From JBKPCD01 sp046727175 (GTDB taxonomy: Bacteria > Acidobacteriota > Vicinamibacteria > Vicinamibacterales > 2-12-FULL-66-21): a stretch of DNA of 64,000 nucleotides. Positions 49,687 through 57,818 of this stretch are shown piece by piece. The position numbers and the translations under genes are program-made. The notes under the pieces are model-generated. The model was not told the origin of the DNA. It did not search any database and saw only the letters and a program-made list of their open reading frames with translations. The stretch lies in the NCBI GenBank assembly GCA_046727175.1, contig JBKPCD010000132.1, positions 50,742-114,741 of the forward strand, in the 5' to 3' direction. Position 1 is the first letter of the stretch, and each line of letters starts with the position of its first letter.

Positions 49687-51840
49687 ATGATCCGGTTCGA
49701 AGACCTGGTCGAGAAGGTTCGTGCCAGCAATCCCGACGCAGACATCGAGCTGCTCAGGCGGGCCTATGTGTTCTCCGCGTTCGAGCACAAGGGGCAGGTC
49801 CGTCACTCCGGTGAGCCGTATCTGGTCCACCCGCTCGAAGTTGCCGATCAGCTCGCCGACATGAAGCTAGATGTTGTCGCGATCGCGTCAGGTCTCCTTC
49901 ATGACATCGTCGAGGATACCCAGACGCCAATCGAACGCATCCGCGAGCTCTTCGGCCCCGACGTCGCGCACGTAGTCGAAGGCGTCACCAAGCTGGGCGC
50001 GATTTCCTTCTCGTCGAGCGAGGAGCGTCAGGCGGAGAACTTCCGCAAGATGCTGCTCGCGATGGTCGATGACATCCGCGTGATTCTGGTGAAGCTCGCC
50101 GATCGCCTCCACAACATGCGGACGCTGCAGCACCTTTCAGAGGAACGCCGCGTCAAAATCGCGCAGGAGACGCGGGATATCTACGCACCCATCGCGAACC
50201 GGCTCGGGATGAGCAAGATCAAGAACGAGCTGGAGGAGCTGGCGTTCAAGCACCTGGAGCCGAAAGCGTACGAGGCGCTGCGTTCGCGCGTGGAAAGCCG
50301 CCGGCGGACGACGGAGGGACAGCTCGAGGAGCTGAAGCGGACGATTTCAGCGAAGCTGGCCGAAGCGCAGATCCCGATCATCACGATCGATGGCCGCATC
50401 AAGCGCCTCTTCAGCATTCACCAGAAGCTGAAGCGGCAGAAGATCGATCTCGAGCAGGTCTACGATCTCGCGGCGTTGCGCATCGTCACCGAGTCGGTGA
50501 AAGACTGTTACGCCGCGCTCGGGATCATCCATCAAACGTGGTCGCCGGTGCCCGGCCGCATCAAGGATTTCATCGCGATGCCCCGGCCAAACGGATACCA
50601 GTCGCTGCACACGTCGGTCGTGAGCGAGCACGGGTTTCCTTTCGAAGTGCAGATCCGCACCACGGAGATGCATCACCAGGCCGAGGAAGGGATCGCAGCG
50701 CACTGGAAGTACAAAGAGGGCCGGGTTGGTGCCGGCCGCGACGAGCAGTACTTCGTCTGGCTGCGGCAGCTCCTCGAATGGCAGCAGGAGGTTCGCGATC
50801 CACAGGAGTTCCTCCAGAACCTCAAGGTCGAGCTGTACCCGGAGGAAGTCTACATCTTCACTCCCAAAGGAGAGGTCAAGTCCCTGCCGCGCGATGCGAC
50901 GCCCGTCGATTTCGCGTACGCGATCCACACCGACGTCGGCCACCAGTGCGTCGGCGCGCGCGTGAACGGAAAGATGGTGCCGCTCCGCACGCGTCTGCGG
51001 AACGGCGACATCGTCGAGATCGTCACGACGCCGGGGCATAAACCAAGCCGCGACTGGCTCAATTTCGTCGTCACGTCGCGGGCGCGCAACAAGATCAAGC
51101 ACTTCATCCACACCGAAGAGAAGATCCGCAGCTACGAGCTCGGACGCAGGCTGTTCGACAAGGAAGCAAAGCGGTTCGGCTTGAACGTCAAGAACCTGCT
51201 CGAAGACGACAACCTGGCGCGCGTCACCGCCGAGTGCGGGATGCAGAAGGCCGAGGAGCTCTTCGCTGCAATCGGCTACGGCAAGCTGGCGGCGAAGGCC
51301 GTCCTCGCGAAGCTGGTCCCGCAGGAACAGCTCAAGGAAGCGCCTGAAACCGGGATCGCGTCAGTTGTGAGGCGCGTGCTCGGCACGGGTGGCGACGACA
51401 AGATCAAGGTGCGCGGTATCGACGACCTGATGGTGTTCCGCGCCCGCTGCTGCAATCCAATCAGGGGAGAGAAGATCGTGGGGTACATTACGCGCGGCAA
51501 GGGCGTCTCGGTCCACTCAGCCACGTGCCCGAACGTCGTCAACCTTCTCTACGATCCCGAGCGGCGCATCGAGGTGGAGTGGGACAAGGGCACCGACACG
51601 ATGCCCTACACCGTGCGGCTCAGCATCCAGGTCGAGGATCGGAAAGGCATTCTCGCCGACGTCAGCTCCAAGATCGCCGGGATTAATACGAACATCCGCA
51701 ATGTGGAAGCGACCGTAGACGATCAGATGGGACGGATCGACATGACCGTGGAGATCAGCGACGTGAAACACCTGCAGAAGGTGATCAAGTCGCTCAGGAG
51801 CATCGACGGGGTCGTCGACGTCGAACGCGCTTCACGATGA
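49687..51840 (+). CDS. spoT: Bifunctional (p)ppGpp synthetase/hydrolase Rel/SpoT
   Basis: 717 residues. Makes and degrades the stringent-response alarmone. N-terminal HD hydrolase with intact HDIVEDT and LADRLHNMRTL; synthetase domain (about 225-340) with the substrate loop RIKDFIAMPRPNGYQSLHT and EVQIRTTEMHHQAEEGIAAHWKYKE (parts); TGS domain (about 385-450, PKGEVKSLPRDATPVDFAYAIH); zinc-finger/ACT region with MVFRARCCNPIRGEKIVGYITRGKG and a C-terminal ACT domain. Both activities look intact, so this is a Rel-type single RSH. Confidence 0.96.
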   Translation: MIRFEDLVEKVRASNPDADIELLRRAYVFSAFEHKGQVRHSGEPYLVHPLEVADQLADMKLDVVAIASGLLHDIVEDTQTPIERIRELFGPDVAHVVEGVTKLGAISFSSSEERQAENFRKMLLAMVDDIRVILVKLADRLHNMRTLQHLSEERRVKIAQETRDIYAPIANRLGMSKIKNELEELAFKHLEPKAYEALRSRVESRRRTTEGQLEELKRTISAKLAEAQIPIITIDGRIKRLFSIHQKLKRQKIDLEQVYDLAALRIVTESVKDCYAALGIIHQTWSPVPGRIKDFIAMPRPNGYQSLHTSVVSEHGFPFEVQIRTTEMHHQAEEGIAAHWKYKEGRVGAGRDEQYFVWLRQLLEWQQEVRDPQEFLQNLKVELYPEEVYIFTPKGEVKSLPRDATPVDFAYAIHTDVGHQCVGARVNGKMVPLRTRLRNGDIVEIVTTPGHKPSRDWLNFVVTSRARNKIKHFIHTEEKIRSYELGRRLFDKEAKRFGLNVKNLLEDDNLARVTAECGMQKAEELFAAIGYGKLAAKAVLAKLVPQEQLKEAPETGIASVVRRVLGTGGDDKIKVRGIDDLMVFRARCCNPIRGEKIVGYITRGKGVSVHSATCPNVVNLLYDPERRIEVEWDKGTDTMPYTVRLSIQVEDRKGILADVSSKIAGINTNIRNVEATVDDQMGRIDMTVEISDVKHLQKVIKSLRSIDGVVDVERASR

Positions 51841-51855
51841 AACACATTTGCCCTG

Positions 51856-52047
51856 TCACGCTGCCTTCACAACCTTGTTCGATCGGAGGCACCTCGTACA
51901 AATGCGCAGTCTGCGCACGCCGCCGTTGACCAGCGCCCGCACTCGCTGAAGGTTCGGCTCGAACCGGCGGGGAGTGACGTTGTGCGCATGACTGATATTT
52001 CGCCCCACAACGGGGCCCTTTCCGCAGAGTTCGCAGCGTTTGGCCAT
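51856..52047 (-). CDS. rpmB: 50S ribosomal protein L28
   Basis: 63 residues from ATG 52047 (MAKRCELCGKGPVVG), with a weak GGAAAG site. Two CxxC pairs (CELC and CTRC) make the zinc-binding form of bL28. The core NISHAHNVTPRRFEPNLQRVRALV is typical. A longer in-frame reading to 52104 is rejected. It is convergent with rel, 15 bp away. The leader carries a hairpin and a TATAAT box. Confidence 0.96.
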   Translation of the reverse strand: MAKRCELCGKGPVVGRNISHAHNVTPRRFEPNLQRVRALVNGGVRRLRICTRCLRSNKVVKAA

Positions 52048-52097
52048 GAAAATGTCTTTCCAAAGCTCGCGAAGTACGCGAGCCATCTTCGAGGCGT

Positions 52098-52137
52098 ACA
52101 TCACCGCCCTGAAGGGGCGGAGAAACGTCCGATTATA
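52098..52137 (-). promoter_or_regulatory. rpmB promoter and leader hairpin
   Basis: On the minus strand TATAAT (52132-52137) is followed within about 12 nt by a stem CCGCCC-CTTCA-GGGCGG (52104-52120). The leader to the ATG is about 78 nt. The -35 is weak. Such a stem near the 5' end could stabilise the mRNA or serve autoregulation, but this is speculative. Confidence 0.55.
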
Positions 52138-52145
52138 GCACGCGG

Positions 52146-52835
52146 CTACCCCGGTATGATGAGGCGGCCGGGCCCTACGGCGTCACCCGCATCGGACACA
52201 GTTTCGCGATCCCTTGCTGCATTTTCCTTCAGCCGCGTCATCATTCGGCCCAGCAGATTGAGGTAAACCGGAGCCGCATCACCTGCCAGCGCCTTCTCGG
52301 CTTTGCGAGCGGCTTCTTCGTGACGACGGAGCGTGATCGCCGCATCGCGCTCGAACCGTATCGCGGTGTGGCCCTCGGGCGTCAGCTCGCGGATCGTTTC
52401 ACGAAGGGTGGTCGCGAGCCTTTGCGCAGGGAGCGACGTCGGCTGGTGCTCGAAGATGATGCCCTTCCCTGCAGTCTCGAGGGTCGCTGCGACCGCCGCC
52501 GCCGCATCAGCGACGTCGACGTCCAGCAGCGACGGAATGGCCGACTCGGCGTGCTTCACAGTGACGCCCTGGAAACCCAGCAGGAGCTGGTACTGGACTT
52601 CCGTCAGATTCGACAGAAGAGGCACGAAGAACTCGAGATCACGGTCTTCTCTTCGCTGGACGATCGCCGCCGGATGCGACCTCGCAGAGGACAGATACGG
52701 ACACGAGGCGGGACACCTGATCTCCACCAGCCGCTTCGTTCCACAGCAGACCGGGCAGATAGCTCGCTCGAGCGCCGGGCAGAGGCGCTTCGCCTTTCGC
52801 CGAGAGCATAAAGGACAGGTGGTCTGGGAAGTCAT
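52146..52835 (-). CDS. Cys-rich zinc-ribbon protein, uncharacterised
   Basis: 229 residues. The N-terminal 45 residues hold nine cysteines in three pairs and more (CPLC, LCPALERAICPVCCG, IRCPASCPYL), followed by RREDRDLEFFVPLL and a helical region rich in Ala/Arg/Glu with RHEEAARKAEKAL. The N-terminal pattern recurs in hypothetical proteins that I associate with acidobacteria, but I know no function. A zinc-stabilised nucleic-acid or ribosome-associated role is a guess. It is followed by rpmB on the same strand, whose promoter overlaps the 3' end of this gene. GAGAGG ribosome-binding site before ATG 52835. Confidence 0.75.
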   Translation of the reverse strand: MTSQTTCPLCSRRKAKRLCPALERAICPVCCGTKRLVEIRCPASCPYLSSARSHPAAIVQRREDRDLEFFVPLLSNLTEVQYQLLLGFQGVTVKHAESAIPSLLDVDVADAAAAVAATLETAGKGIIFEHQPTSLPAQRLATTLRETIRELTPEGHTAIRFERDAAITLRRHEEAARKAEKALAGDAAPVYLNLLGRMMTRLKENAARDRETVSDAGDAVGPGRLIIPG

Positions 52836-53126
52836 GAACCTCTCAATCTACCAATTCTGCACCCGCGAGCGCACTGACAAACCTGTAAGGCATAGCGCAG
52901 ATCGTAATCGACGGGCCGGAAGCTCTCCTGCGGGACGGGGGATTCCGACTCGATTCGTCCGTTGATCTCGCCGCGCAACTCGACCGAAACCTCTTGCGAG
53001 GCAGACGAATGTCCGTATAATCGCGTCGATCCTATCCTTAGAAGCGGCAGAAGCGTCGAGGGCATTCGTCTAAGCACAGGAATACGAATTGCAGTGAAAA
53101 GGAGTAACGGCTGAGGAGGGAAGTTC
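52836..53126. other. Divergent gap with a plus-strand promoter
   Basis: 291 bp. A promoter for the plus-strand gene is visible at 52994-53021. No coding frame, RNA gene or repeat array is evident. Confidence 0.45.
52994..53021 (+). promoter_or_regulatory. Promoter of the 53127 gene
   Basis: TTGCGA (52994-52999), 16-nt spacer, TATAAT (53016-53021). The leader would be about 100 nt, ending with GGAGGG 7 nt before the ATG. Confidence 0.65.
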
Positions 53127-53717
53127 ATGGAACGTCCGCTCCTGCGTGAGCAGACCCCTGCCGAGTACTTCAAGGAACTCGTCGTCGACGCGCTGGCGCG
53201 CCAGCACGTGAACGCCGGGAATCTTACCGAGTACTATCTGGTCAACCTTCTCTGCCAGTACATCCGCCTCGACGCCCGAGCTGATAAGTTCGAACATGGT
53301 CAGCCGCTGGCGATCCGGTTGGCGCGCGCGCTCGACAGCGGGGGCTTCGAGCAGCGTGCGCGGCTCCGCAGCCTCGGAGACTTCTCGCTCTTCATGTCCG
53401 GCTTCTTCTCGGACAGCTTCAATCGGCGTTCGGTCGACATCGATTACTACAAGTCCATGGGCGAGTATGCGTACGGTTCGTTGAGCCGCTGGGACGACGA
53501 CGCGTTCGCCGAAGTTTTTGCTGAGCTGGCGAAGAAGTTTGTCGGCTATATGGACGTTCTGGCAGACATCAGCGAGCACACGACGCTCGCGTCGAGCAGC
53601 GATGTGCTCCGTCTGTACGAGAAATGGCTTCGCACCGGCAGCGAGCGCGACGGCCAGCGGCTCGTCGAGCGCGGCATCCTACCCAATTCGTCAATCGAGA
53701 AGCGATTTATCCAGTAG
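53127..53717 (+). CDS. Conserved hypothetical protein, all-helical
   Basis: 196 residues, soluble, no signal peptide. Marks are EQTPAEYFKELVVDALARQH, NLTEYYLVNLLCQYI, GDFSLFMSGFFSDSFNRRSVDIDYYKSMGEYAYG (parts) and a C-terminal YEKWLRTGSERDGQRLVERGI. It resembles a family of uncharacterised proteins I associate with acidobacteria and deltaproteobacteria; I cannot name a function. A clear ribosome-binding site and its own promoter support expression. It is followed by a word array and a gene-poor 600 bp. Confidence 0.8.
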   Translation: MERPLLREQTPAEYFKELVVDALARQHVNAGNLTEYYLVNLLCQYIRLDARADKFEHGQPLAIRLARALDSGGFEQRARLRSLGDFSLFMSGFFSDSFNRRSVDIDYYKSMGEYAYGSLSRWDDDAFAEVFAELAKKFVGYMDVLADISEHTTLASSSDVLRLYEKWLRTGSERDGQRLVERGILPNSSIEKRFIQ

Positions 53718-53732
53718 ACCGGGCGCCAGGAC

Positions 53733-53866
53733 CTGGAGGGTGCTCAAGGTGCTAGGTGCTGAGGTGCTCCGTGCGGGTGGCGCGTGCAACACCTGCGCTT
53801 GGCTGACAGAACCAACCACGCAAACACCCGAGCACCCTTAGCACCCGTAGGAGCACGCTAGCACCC
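53733..53866. repeat. GTGCTGA word array, inverted arms (copy 3)
   Basis: Left arm (53733-53770) GGTGCTCAAGGTGCTAGGTG-like, right arm (53822-53866) AGCACCCTTAGCACCCGTAG-like. Together with copies at 6163 and 41012 it shows the family is dispersed. It lies just after a + gene and before the decayed segment. Confidence 0.75.
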
Positions 53867-53869
53867 GGA

Positions 53870-54060
53870 CCTTGTGGGTGTGTGGCGCCGTTCCGCACAC
53901 TGTGGTTGTATTCACGCAACACGAGTCCACGGGACAGGTCGCCGTTTCCCACATCTGGACCGTACCGAAGAATGGATCGAAGACCGAACCGCAATGGGGG
54001 TGTCCGGCGTCTAAAGGGCTGTAAGCGACGCCAGACGCTGCAGGAAATGGAGCCGGGGCT
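53870..54060 (-). pseudogene. Possible decayed DNA-methyltransferase C-terminal fragment
   Basis: On the minus strand one frame reads PLDAGHPHCGSVFDPFFGT, which resembles the 'VLDPF.G(S/T)GTT' SAM motif of N4/N6 DNA methyltransferases. A +1 shift then gives GPDVGNGDLSRGLVLREYN, resembling the following 'alg R..iGiELn..Y' segment. No intact frame exists and the base composition is less GC-biased than neighbouring genes. A remnant of a phage- or island-borne methyltransferase is possible; the match is short and read by eye, so chance similarity is not excluded. Confidence 0.3.
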
Positions 54061-54317
54061 TGTAAACGATTGACAATGGACCACATGACCGACATCGGAC
54101 CGGCGTGCCGAGACGGCTGAGGCCGGCGGACAGTCTCGCTGCGAGTGCAGGTACCCGCCCCCTCGTTCGTTCTTCTCCCGTACGCAAGAGCTTTCCTTCG
54201 ACAGCCGATCCGGTGTAAGCTGACGGGCTTTACTAGTGGCAATTCGATTGCATATCGGCCTGCAACTTGGGACGGCAGGACGACGGAAAGTAGCGTGTGC
54301 GAAAGGAGCGCAATCAT
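54061..54317. other. Gene-free gap upstream of the zinc-finger gene
   Basis: 257 bp. No frame, repeat array or RNA gene recognised. It should contain the promoter of the zinc-finger gene; AAGGAG is seen 10 nt before its ATG. Confidence 0.4.
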
Positions 54318-54773
54318 ATGAGCGTTCATAAGACGCCTGGCGGACAGATGAACCCCGATCGGTACTCTGAGCTGAAGCGGATTCTTGAGGAGCGTCGTCG
54401 AGAGATCCTGAGCGAGGTTCACGAGAAGATCCGAGATGTTCGTACCGAGGCAGCGAACAGCCCGGCGCACGGCGTTCTCGATGCCGCGGAAACGTCCGAG
54501 GCTGACATCCAGGATGACATCGAGTTCGCCCTGATCCAGATGAAAGCGGAGACCCTTAACAAGATCGAAGAGGCTCTCCGGCGCCTCGAGGAAGGGACGT
54601 TCGGCTACTGCTTCGAGTGTGGCGAGGAAATCTCTGAGCGGCGTCTTCGGGCGCTTCCCTTCGCCGTCCGCTGCAAGGATTGCGAGGAGGCCCGCGAAGT
54701 CGCGCAGCAACGCGAGCGGCTCATGGCCCAGCGCCGGGGCGCCGCGTCGCTGTTCCTCGACATGCAGGGATGA
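54318..54773 (+). CDS. DksA/TraR-type C4 zinc-finger protein
   Basis: 151 residues from ATG 54318 with AAGGAG upstream; a longer GTG reading to 54297 crosses that site. N-terminal coiled coil (about 12-90; YSELKRILEERRREILSEV, DIEFALIQMKAETLNKIEEAL) and a C-terminal zinc finger CFECGEEISERRLRALPFAVRCKDC (parts). It has the DksA/TraR layout, which bind the RNA polymerase secondary channel to modulate transcription. The coiled-coil tip 'DxxDxA' is not exact (DAAETSEAD), so mechanism is inferred. Probably the stringent-response partner of Rel nearby. Confidence 0.9.
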   Translation: MSVHKTPGGQMNPDRYSELKRILEERRREILSEVHEKIRDVRTEAANSPAHGVLDAAETSEADIQDDIEFALIQMKAETLNKIEEALRRLEEGTFGYCFECGEEISERRLRALPFAVRCKDCEEAREVAQQRERLMAQRRGAASLFLDMQG

Positions 54774-54782
54774 CAGCTCCCG

Positions 54783-54847
54783 TCCCGACGCGCCGTCGAA
54801 AGCGCGTCGGGATCGGCTTGATGACAACGCGCGTTTGCTGCGCGTTG
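54783..54847 (+). terminator. Two tandem perfect hairpins after the DksA-type gene
   Basis: TCCCGACGCG (54783-54792) pairs with CGCGTCGGGA (54803-54812); then CAACGCGC (54825-54832) pairs with GCGCGTTG (54840-54847). Neither is followed by a U-run, so they may be Rho-assisted ends or 3' stabilisers instead of classical terminators. Confidence 0.55.
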
Positions 54848-55068
54848 AGTTCCTGCAGATCGCAGGTCCTCATTGCGGACTGCCGGCTGGCATCGGTCGC
54901 TTGCCCGACGACGTGCCCAATGCTGGCGAACAAGGCAGTCCGCGCTTGTTCAGGGCGAAGAGGGCGGTTCGTGCTTGCCAACTTCGCCCTTTCTGCGTAC
55001 TGTCCCCAATTCGTAGAGTCCCGCGTGAGCGGGCGTCACAGGCAGGATGTTGTGGGAATCCGGCTCTA

Positions 55069-55125
55069 GACGGATGCTGAAAACGCATCCCGAATGGGGA
55101 ATGAAAGATGGGAACTGGGAAAACC
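55069..55125. repeat. Compound dispersed repeat, copy 2
   Basis: GGATGCTGAAAACGCATCC followed by GAATGGGGAATGAAAGATGG and GGAACTGGGAAA words. It matches the compound element at 19515-19566 in order and content. Complementary GCCATCTCCCGTTTGCCATT words follow directly, making an inverted arrangement. Confidence 0.65.
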
Positions 55126-55251
55126 CTATACATTTTGCCATCTCCCGTTTGCCATTTCCGATCTGGCCGTCTCTTGTCAGCGGCCTGTTAGCTGGGCTCG
55201 CGTCGTTGGGCTGAAGCCCGACGCCACAGCGTGAAAGTTCAGGAGTCGCTC

Positions 55252-57693
55252 ATGAGCGATCAAGACGAGTCTCTCGTCGCGGACGCAGGCTCGGTCGAGG
55301 ACCGACCGGTATCGATTCCCGCCGAGCTGCCTGTACTGCCGCTCCGCGATACCGTGTTATTTCCAAACTCGTTCATGCCGCTGGCAGTCGCCAGAGAGGC
55401 CTCGGTCCGGCTCATCGACGAAGCGACGTCAACGGGACGAATGATTGGCGTGTTCACGCAACGCGAAGCTTCGGTCGAGGAGCCGGTCCAGGACGACCTG
55501 TATCCGATCGGGACAGCGACGCACATTCACAAGATGTTCAAGCTGCCCGACGGCAGCCTTCGACTGATCGTCCAGGGGCTCGCGCGCGTTCAGCTCGACC
55601 GAATCGTTCAGACGCGGCCGTATCTCAAAGCTGCCGTGACGGTCGCTGACGAGGTGCTCCGCGATGAGGATCATCTCGAGATCGATGCGCTGCAGCGGAA
55701 CATCAAGAGCAATTTCCAGCAGGTGGTTTCGCTGTCGCCGCTGCTTTCGGACGACCTCCAGGCGCTCGCCGCCAACATTACCGATCCGGGGAAGCTGGCC
55801 GACTTCATCGCGTCGAGCCTGACGACAATCGCGACGTCCATCAAGCAGGAGGTCCTCGAGACGCTGGATATTCGCGCGCGGATGGATTCACTGAACCGAA
55901 TCCTGATCAAGGAGCTCGAGGTGCTCGAGCTTGGATCGAAGATCCAGTCGCAGGTTCAGTCGGAGGTTGGCAAGAACCAGCGCGAGTACTTTCTTCGCGA
56001 GCAGCTGAAGGCGATTCAGAAAGAGCTCGGCGAGGGTGATGATCAGGCAAAGGAGATCGACGAGCTCCGCGACAAGATCGATGCGGCAGGGATGCCGGAG
56101 CCGGTGAAGAAGGAGGCGTTGCGCGAACTGGATCGGCTCTCGAAGATGCCGGTTGCCGCGGCCGAGTACACCGTGTCCCGGACGTACCTCGATTGGCTGA
56201 TTGCGGTCCCCTGGGCGAAGCGCACTGAGGACTCAATCGATCTGAAGCGGACCAAAGAGGTCCTCGACGCCGACCACTCGGGTCTGGAGAAGGTCAAGGA
56301 TCGCGTGCTCGAGTATCTCGCCGTCCGCAAGCTGAACCCGGAGGTGCGCGGCCCGATCCTGTGCTTCCTCGGACCTCCCGGAGTCGGCAAGACATCGCTC
56401 GCGCGCTCGATCGCGAACTCGCTCGGACGGAAGTTCGTGCGTGTGTCCCTCGGCGGCATGCGCGACGAGGCGGAGATTCGCGGCCATCGCCGGACTTATA
56501 TCGGCGCTTTGCCAGGACAGATCATCCAGGGGCTGCGTCGCGCCGAATCGAAGAATCCCGTGTTCATTCTCGACGAGATCGACAAGCTTGGCGCCGACTT
56601 TCGCGGAGATCCCGCGTCTGCGCTTCTCGAGGTTCTCGACCCGGAACAGAACAACAGCTTCCGCGATCACTACCTCGACGTTCCGTTCGATCTCTCCGAA
56701 GTCCTGTTCCTGACGACGGCGAACGTCCTCGATCCGGTTCCGCCGGCGTTGCGCGATCGCATGGAAGTGCTCGAGCTCGCCGGGTACACCGAGGAAGAGA
56801 AGCTAAAAATCGCGACGGAACATCTGATCGGCAAGCAGATTGGCAACCACGGGCTCACCGCCGAGCAACTCGAGTTTACCGAGGCGGCGATTCGCAACGT
56901 GATTCGCGGCTACACGCGCGAGGCCGGTGTTCGGAACCTCGAACGCGAGATTGGGGCGCTCTGCCGCAAGGTCGCGCGGCGCCGCGCCGAGGGCGACGAG
57001 TCGAAGGTCGTCATCACGCCTGAAGTCGTGGTGCAGATGCTCGGTGCGCCAACGTTCCTCGACGAGGAAATCGAGGATCGTACGAAGGATCCGGGCGTCG
57101 CGGTCGGTCTCGCATGGACGCCAGCCGGTGGGGAAGTGCTGTTCGTCGAAGCGTCCCGTATGCAGGGCGGCGGAACACTGACGCTGACCGGGCATCTTGG
57201 AGACGTGATGAAGGAGTCTGCGCGGACCGCGCTCTCGTGGTTCCGGGCGAACGCGCCCCGGTACGGTGTCGATCCGACGTTCTACAAAGACGCCGAGATC
57301 CACCTCCACGTGCCATCCGGAGCAATTCCCAAGGACGGCCCGTCCGCCGGCGTGACGATGGTGACGGCCCTTGCGTCGGAGCTCAGCGGTCGACCCGTGC
57401 GCGGCGACGTCGCCATGACCGGCGAGATTACGCTCTCGGGACGCGTGTTGCCGGTCGGCGGAATCAAGGAAAAAGTCCTTGCTGCCCGCCGCCACGGCAT
57501 CGTCGAAGTGATCCTGCCGCGGCAAAACGAGAAGAATATCAAGGAAGATCTGACCGACGAGCTGCGCGAGGAGCTCACGATTCACTACGTCGGGCAGATC
57601 GAGGAGGCCTTGGCCCTCGCGCTGCAGCCTTCAGCAGCGCAAACGCACACAGGGCTGCCGCTCGACGAGGAAGTGCAGGAGACCGCACACTGA
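55252..57693 (+). CDS. lon: ATP-dependent protease Lon
   Basis: 813 residues from ATG 55252, with AGGAG 7 nt upstream; a GTG at 55231 is in frame. N-terminal substrate domain (about 25-215, ELPVLPLRDTVLFPNSFMPL), AAA+ domain with Walker A GPPGVGKTS, and the C-terminal S16 protease with catalytic Ser in KDGPSAGVTMVTAL and Lys in GGIKEKVLAA. Degrades misfolded and regulatory proteins in the cytoplasm. Full length. Confidence 0.97.
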   Translation: MSDQDESLVADAGSVEDRPVSIPAELPVLPLRDTVLFPNSFMPLAVAREASVRLIDEATSTGRMIGVFTQREASVEEPVQDDLYPIGTATHIHKMFKLPDGSLRLIVQGLARVQLDRIVQTRPYLKAAVTVADEVLRDEDHLEIDALQRNIKSNFQQVVSLSPLLSDDLQALAANITDPGKLADFIASSLTTIATSIKQEVLETLDIRARMDSLNRILIKELEVLELGSKIQSQVQSEVGKNQREYFLREQLKAIQKELGEGDDQAKEIDELRDKIDAAGMPEPVKKEALRELDRLSKMPVAAAEYTVSRTYLDWLIAVPWAKRTEDSIDLKRTKEVLDADHSGLEKVKDRVLEYLAVRKLNPEVRGPILCFLGPPGVGKTSLARSIANSLGRKFVRVSLGGMRDEAEIRGHRRTYIGALPGQIIQGLRRAESKNPVFILDEIDKLGADFRGDPASALLEVLDPEQNNSFRDHYLDVPFDLSEVLFLTTANVLDPVPPALRDRMEVLELAGYTEEEKLKIATEHLIGKQIGNHGLTAEQLEFTEAAIRNVIRGYTREAGVRNLEREIGALCRKVARRRAEGDESKVVITPEVVVQMLGAPTFLDEEIEDRTKDPGVAVGLAWTPAGGEVLFVEASRMQGGGTLTLTGHLGDVMKESARTALSWFRANAPRYGVDPTFYKDAEIHLHVPSGAIPKDGPSAGVTMVTALASELSGRPVRGDVAMTGEITLSGRVLPVGGIKEKVLAARRHGIVEVILPRQNEKNIKEDLTDELREELTIHYVGQIEEALALALQPSAAQTHTGLPLDEEVQETAH

Positions 57694-57818
57694 TGATTGC
57701 AGATTGCTGATTGCAGATTGACGGATTGCTGATTGTGGATTGATCGGGCAGTCATTCGGCGATCCGCAATCGACAATCCGTCAATCCTCATTCAGCAATC
57801 GTCAATCTGCAATCGGTC
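57694..57818. repeat. GATTGC word array, inverted arms (copy 2)
   Basis: Left arm GATTGCAGATTGCTGATTGC and GGATTGCTGATTGTGGATTG; right arm GATCCGCAATCGACAATCCG, CAGCAATCGTCAATCTGCAA. It fills the convergent lon/NUDIX gap and resembles the copy at 27846-27960. Confidence 0.85.

Larger units (their letters stand above)
54774..55251. other. 478-bp gap between the DksA-type gene and lon
   Basis: Holds the tandem hairpins at 54783-54847, the compound repeat at 55069-55125, and a complementary GCCATCTCCCGTTTGCCATT segment to about 55165. The remaining 200 bp (about 54850-55065) shows no gene or repeat that I can name. The lon promoter is not obvious; a GCTGAAGCCC word occurs near 55210. Confidence 0.45.

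Noticed and set aside
53718..54317. Structural RNA (tRNA, SRP, 6S)
   Set aside because: No acceptor-arm pairing, GGTTCRANNCC or SRP Alu/S-domain loop found in the gene-poor 600 bp.
53838..54827. 329-residue minus-strand frame
   Set aside because: Antisense over the zinc-finger gene; only the short DPFFGT part (53870-54060) looks like a real remnant, and that needs a frame change.
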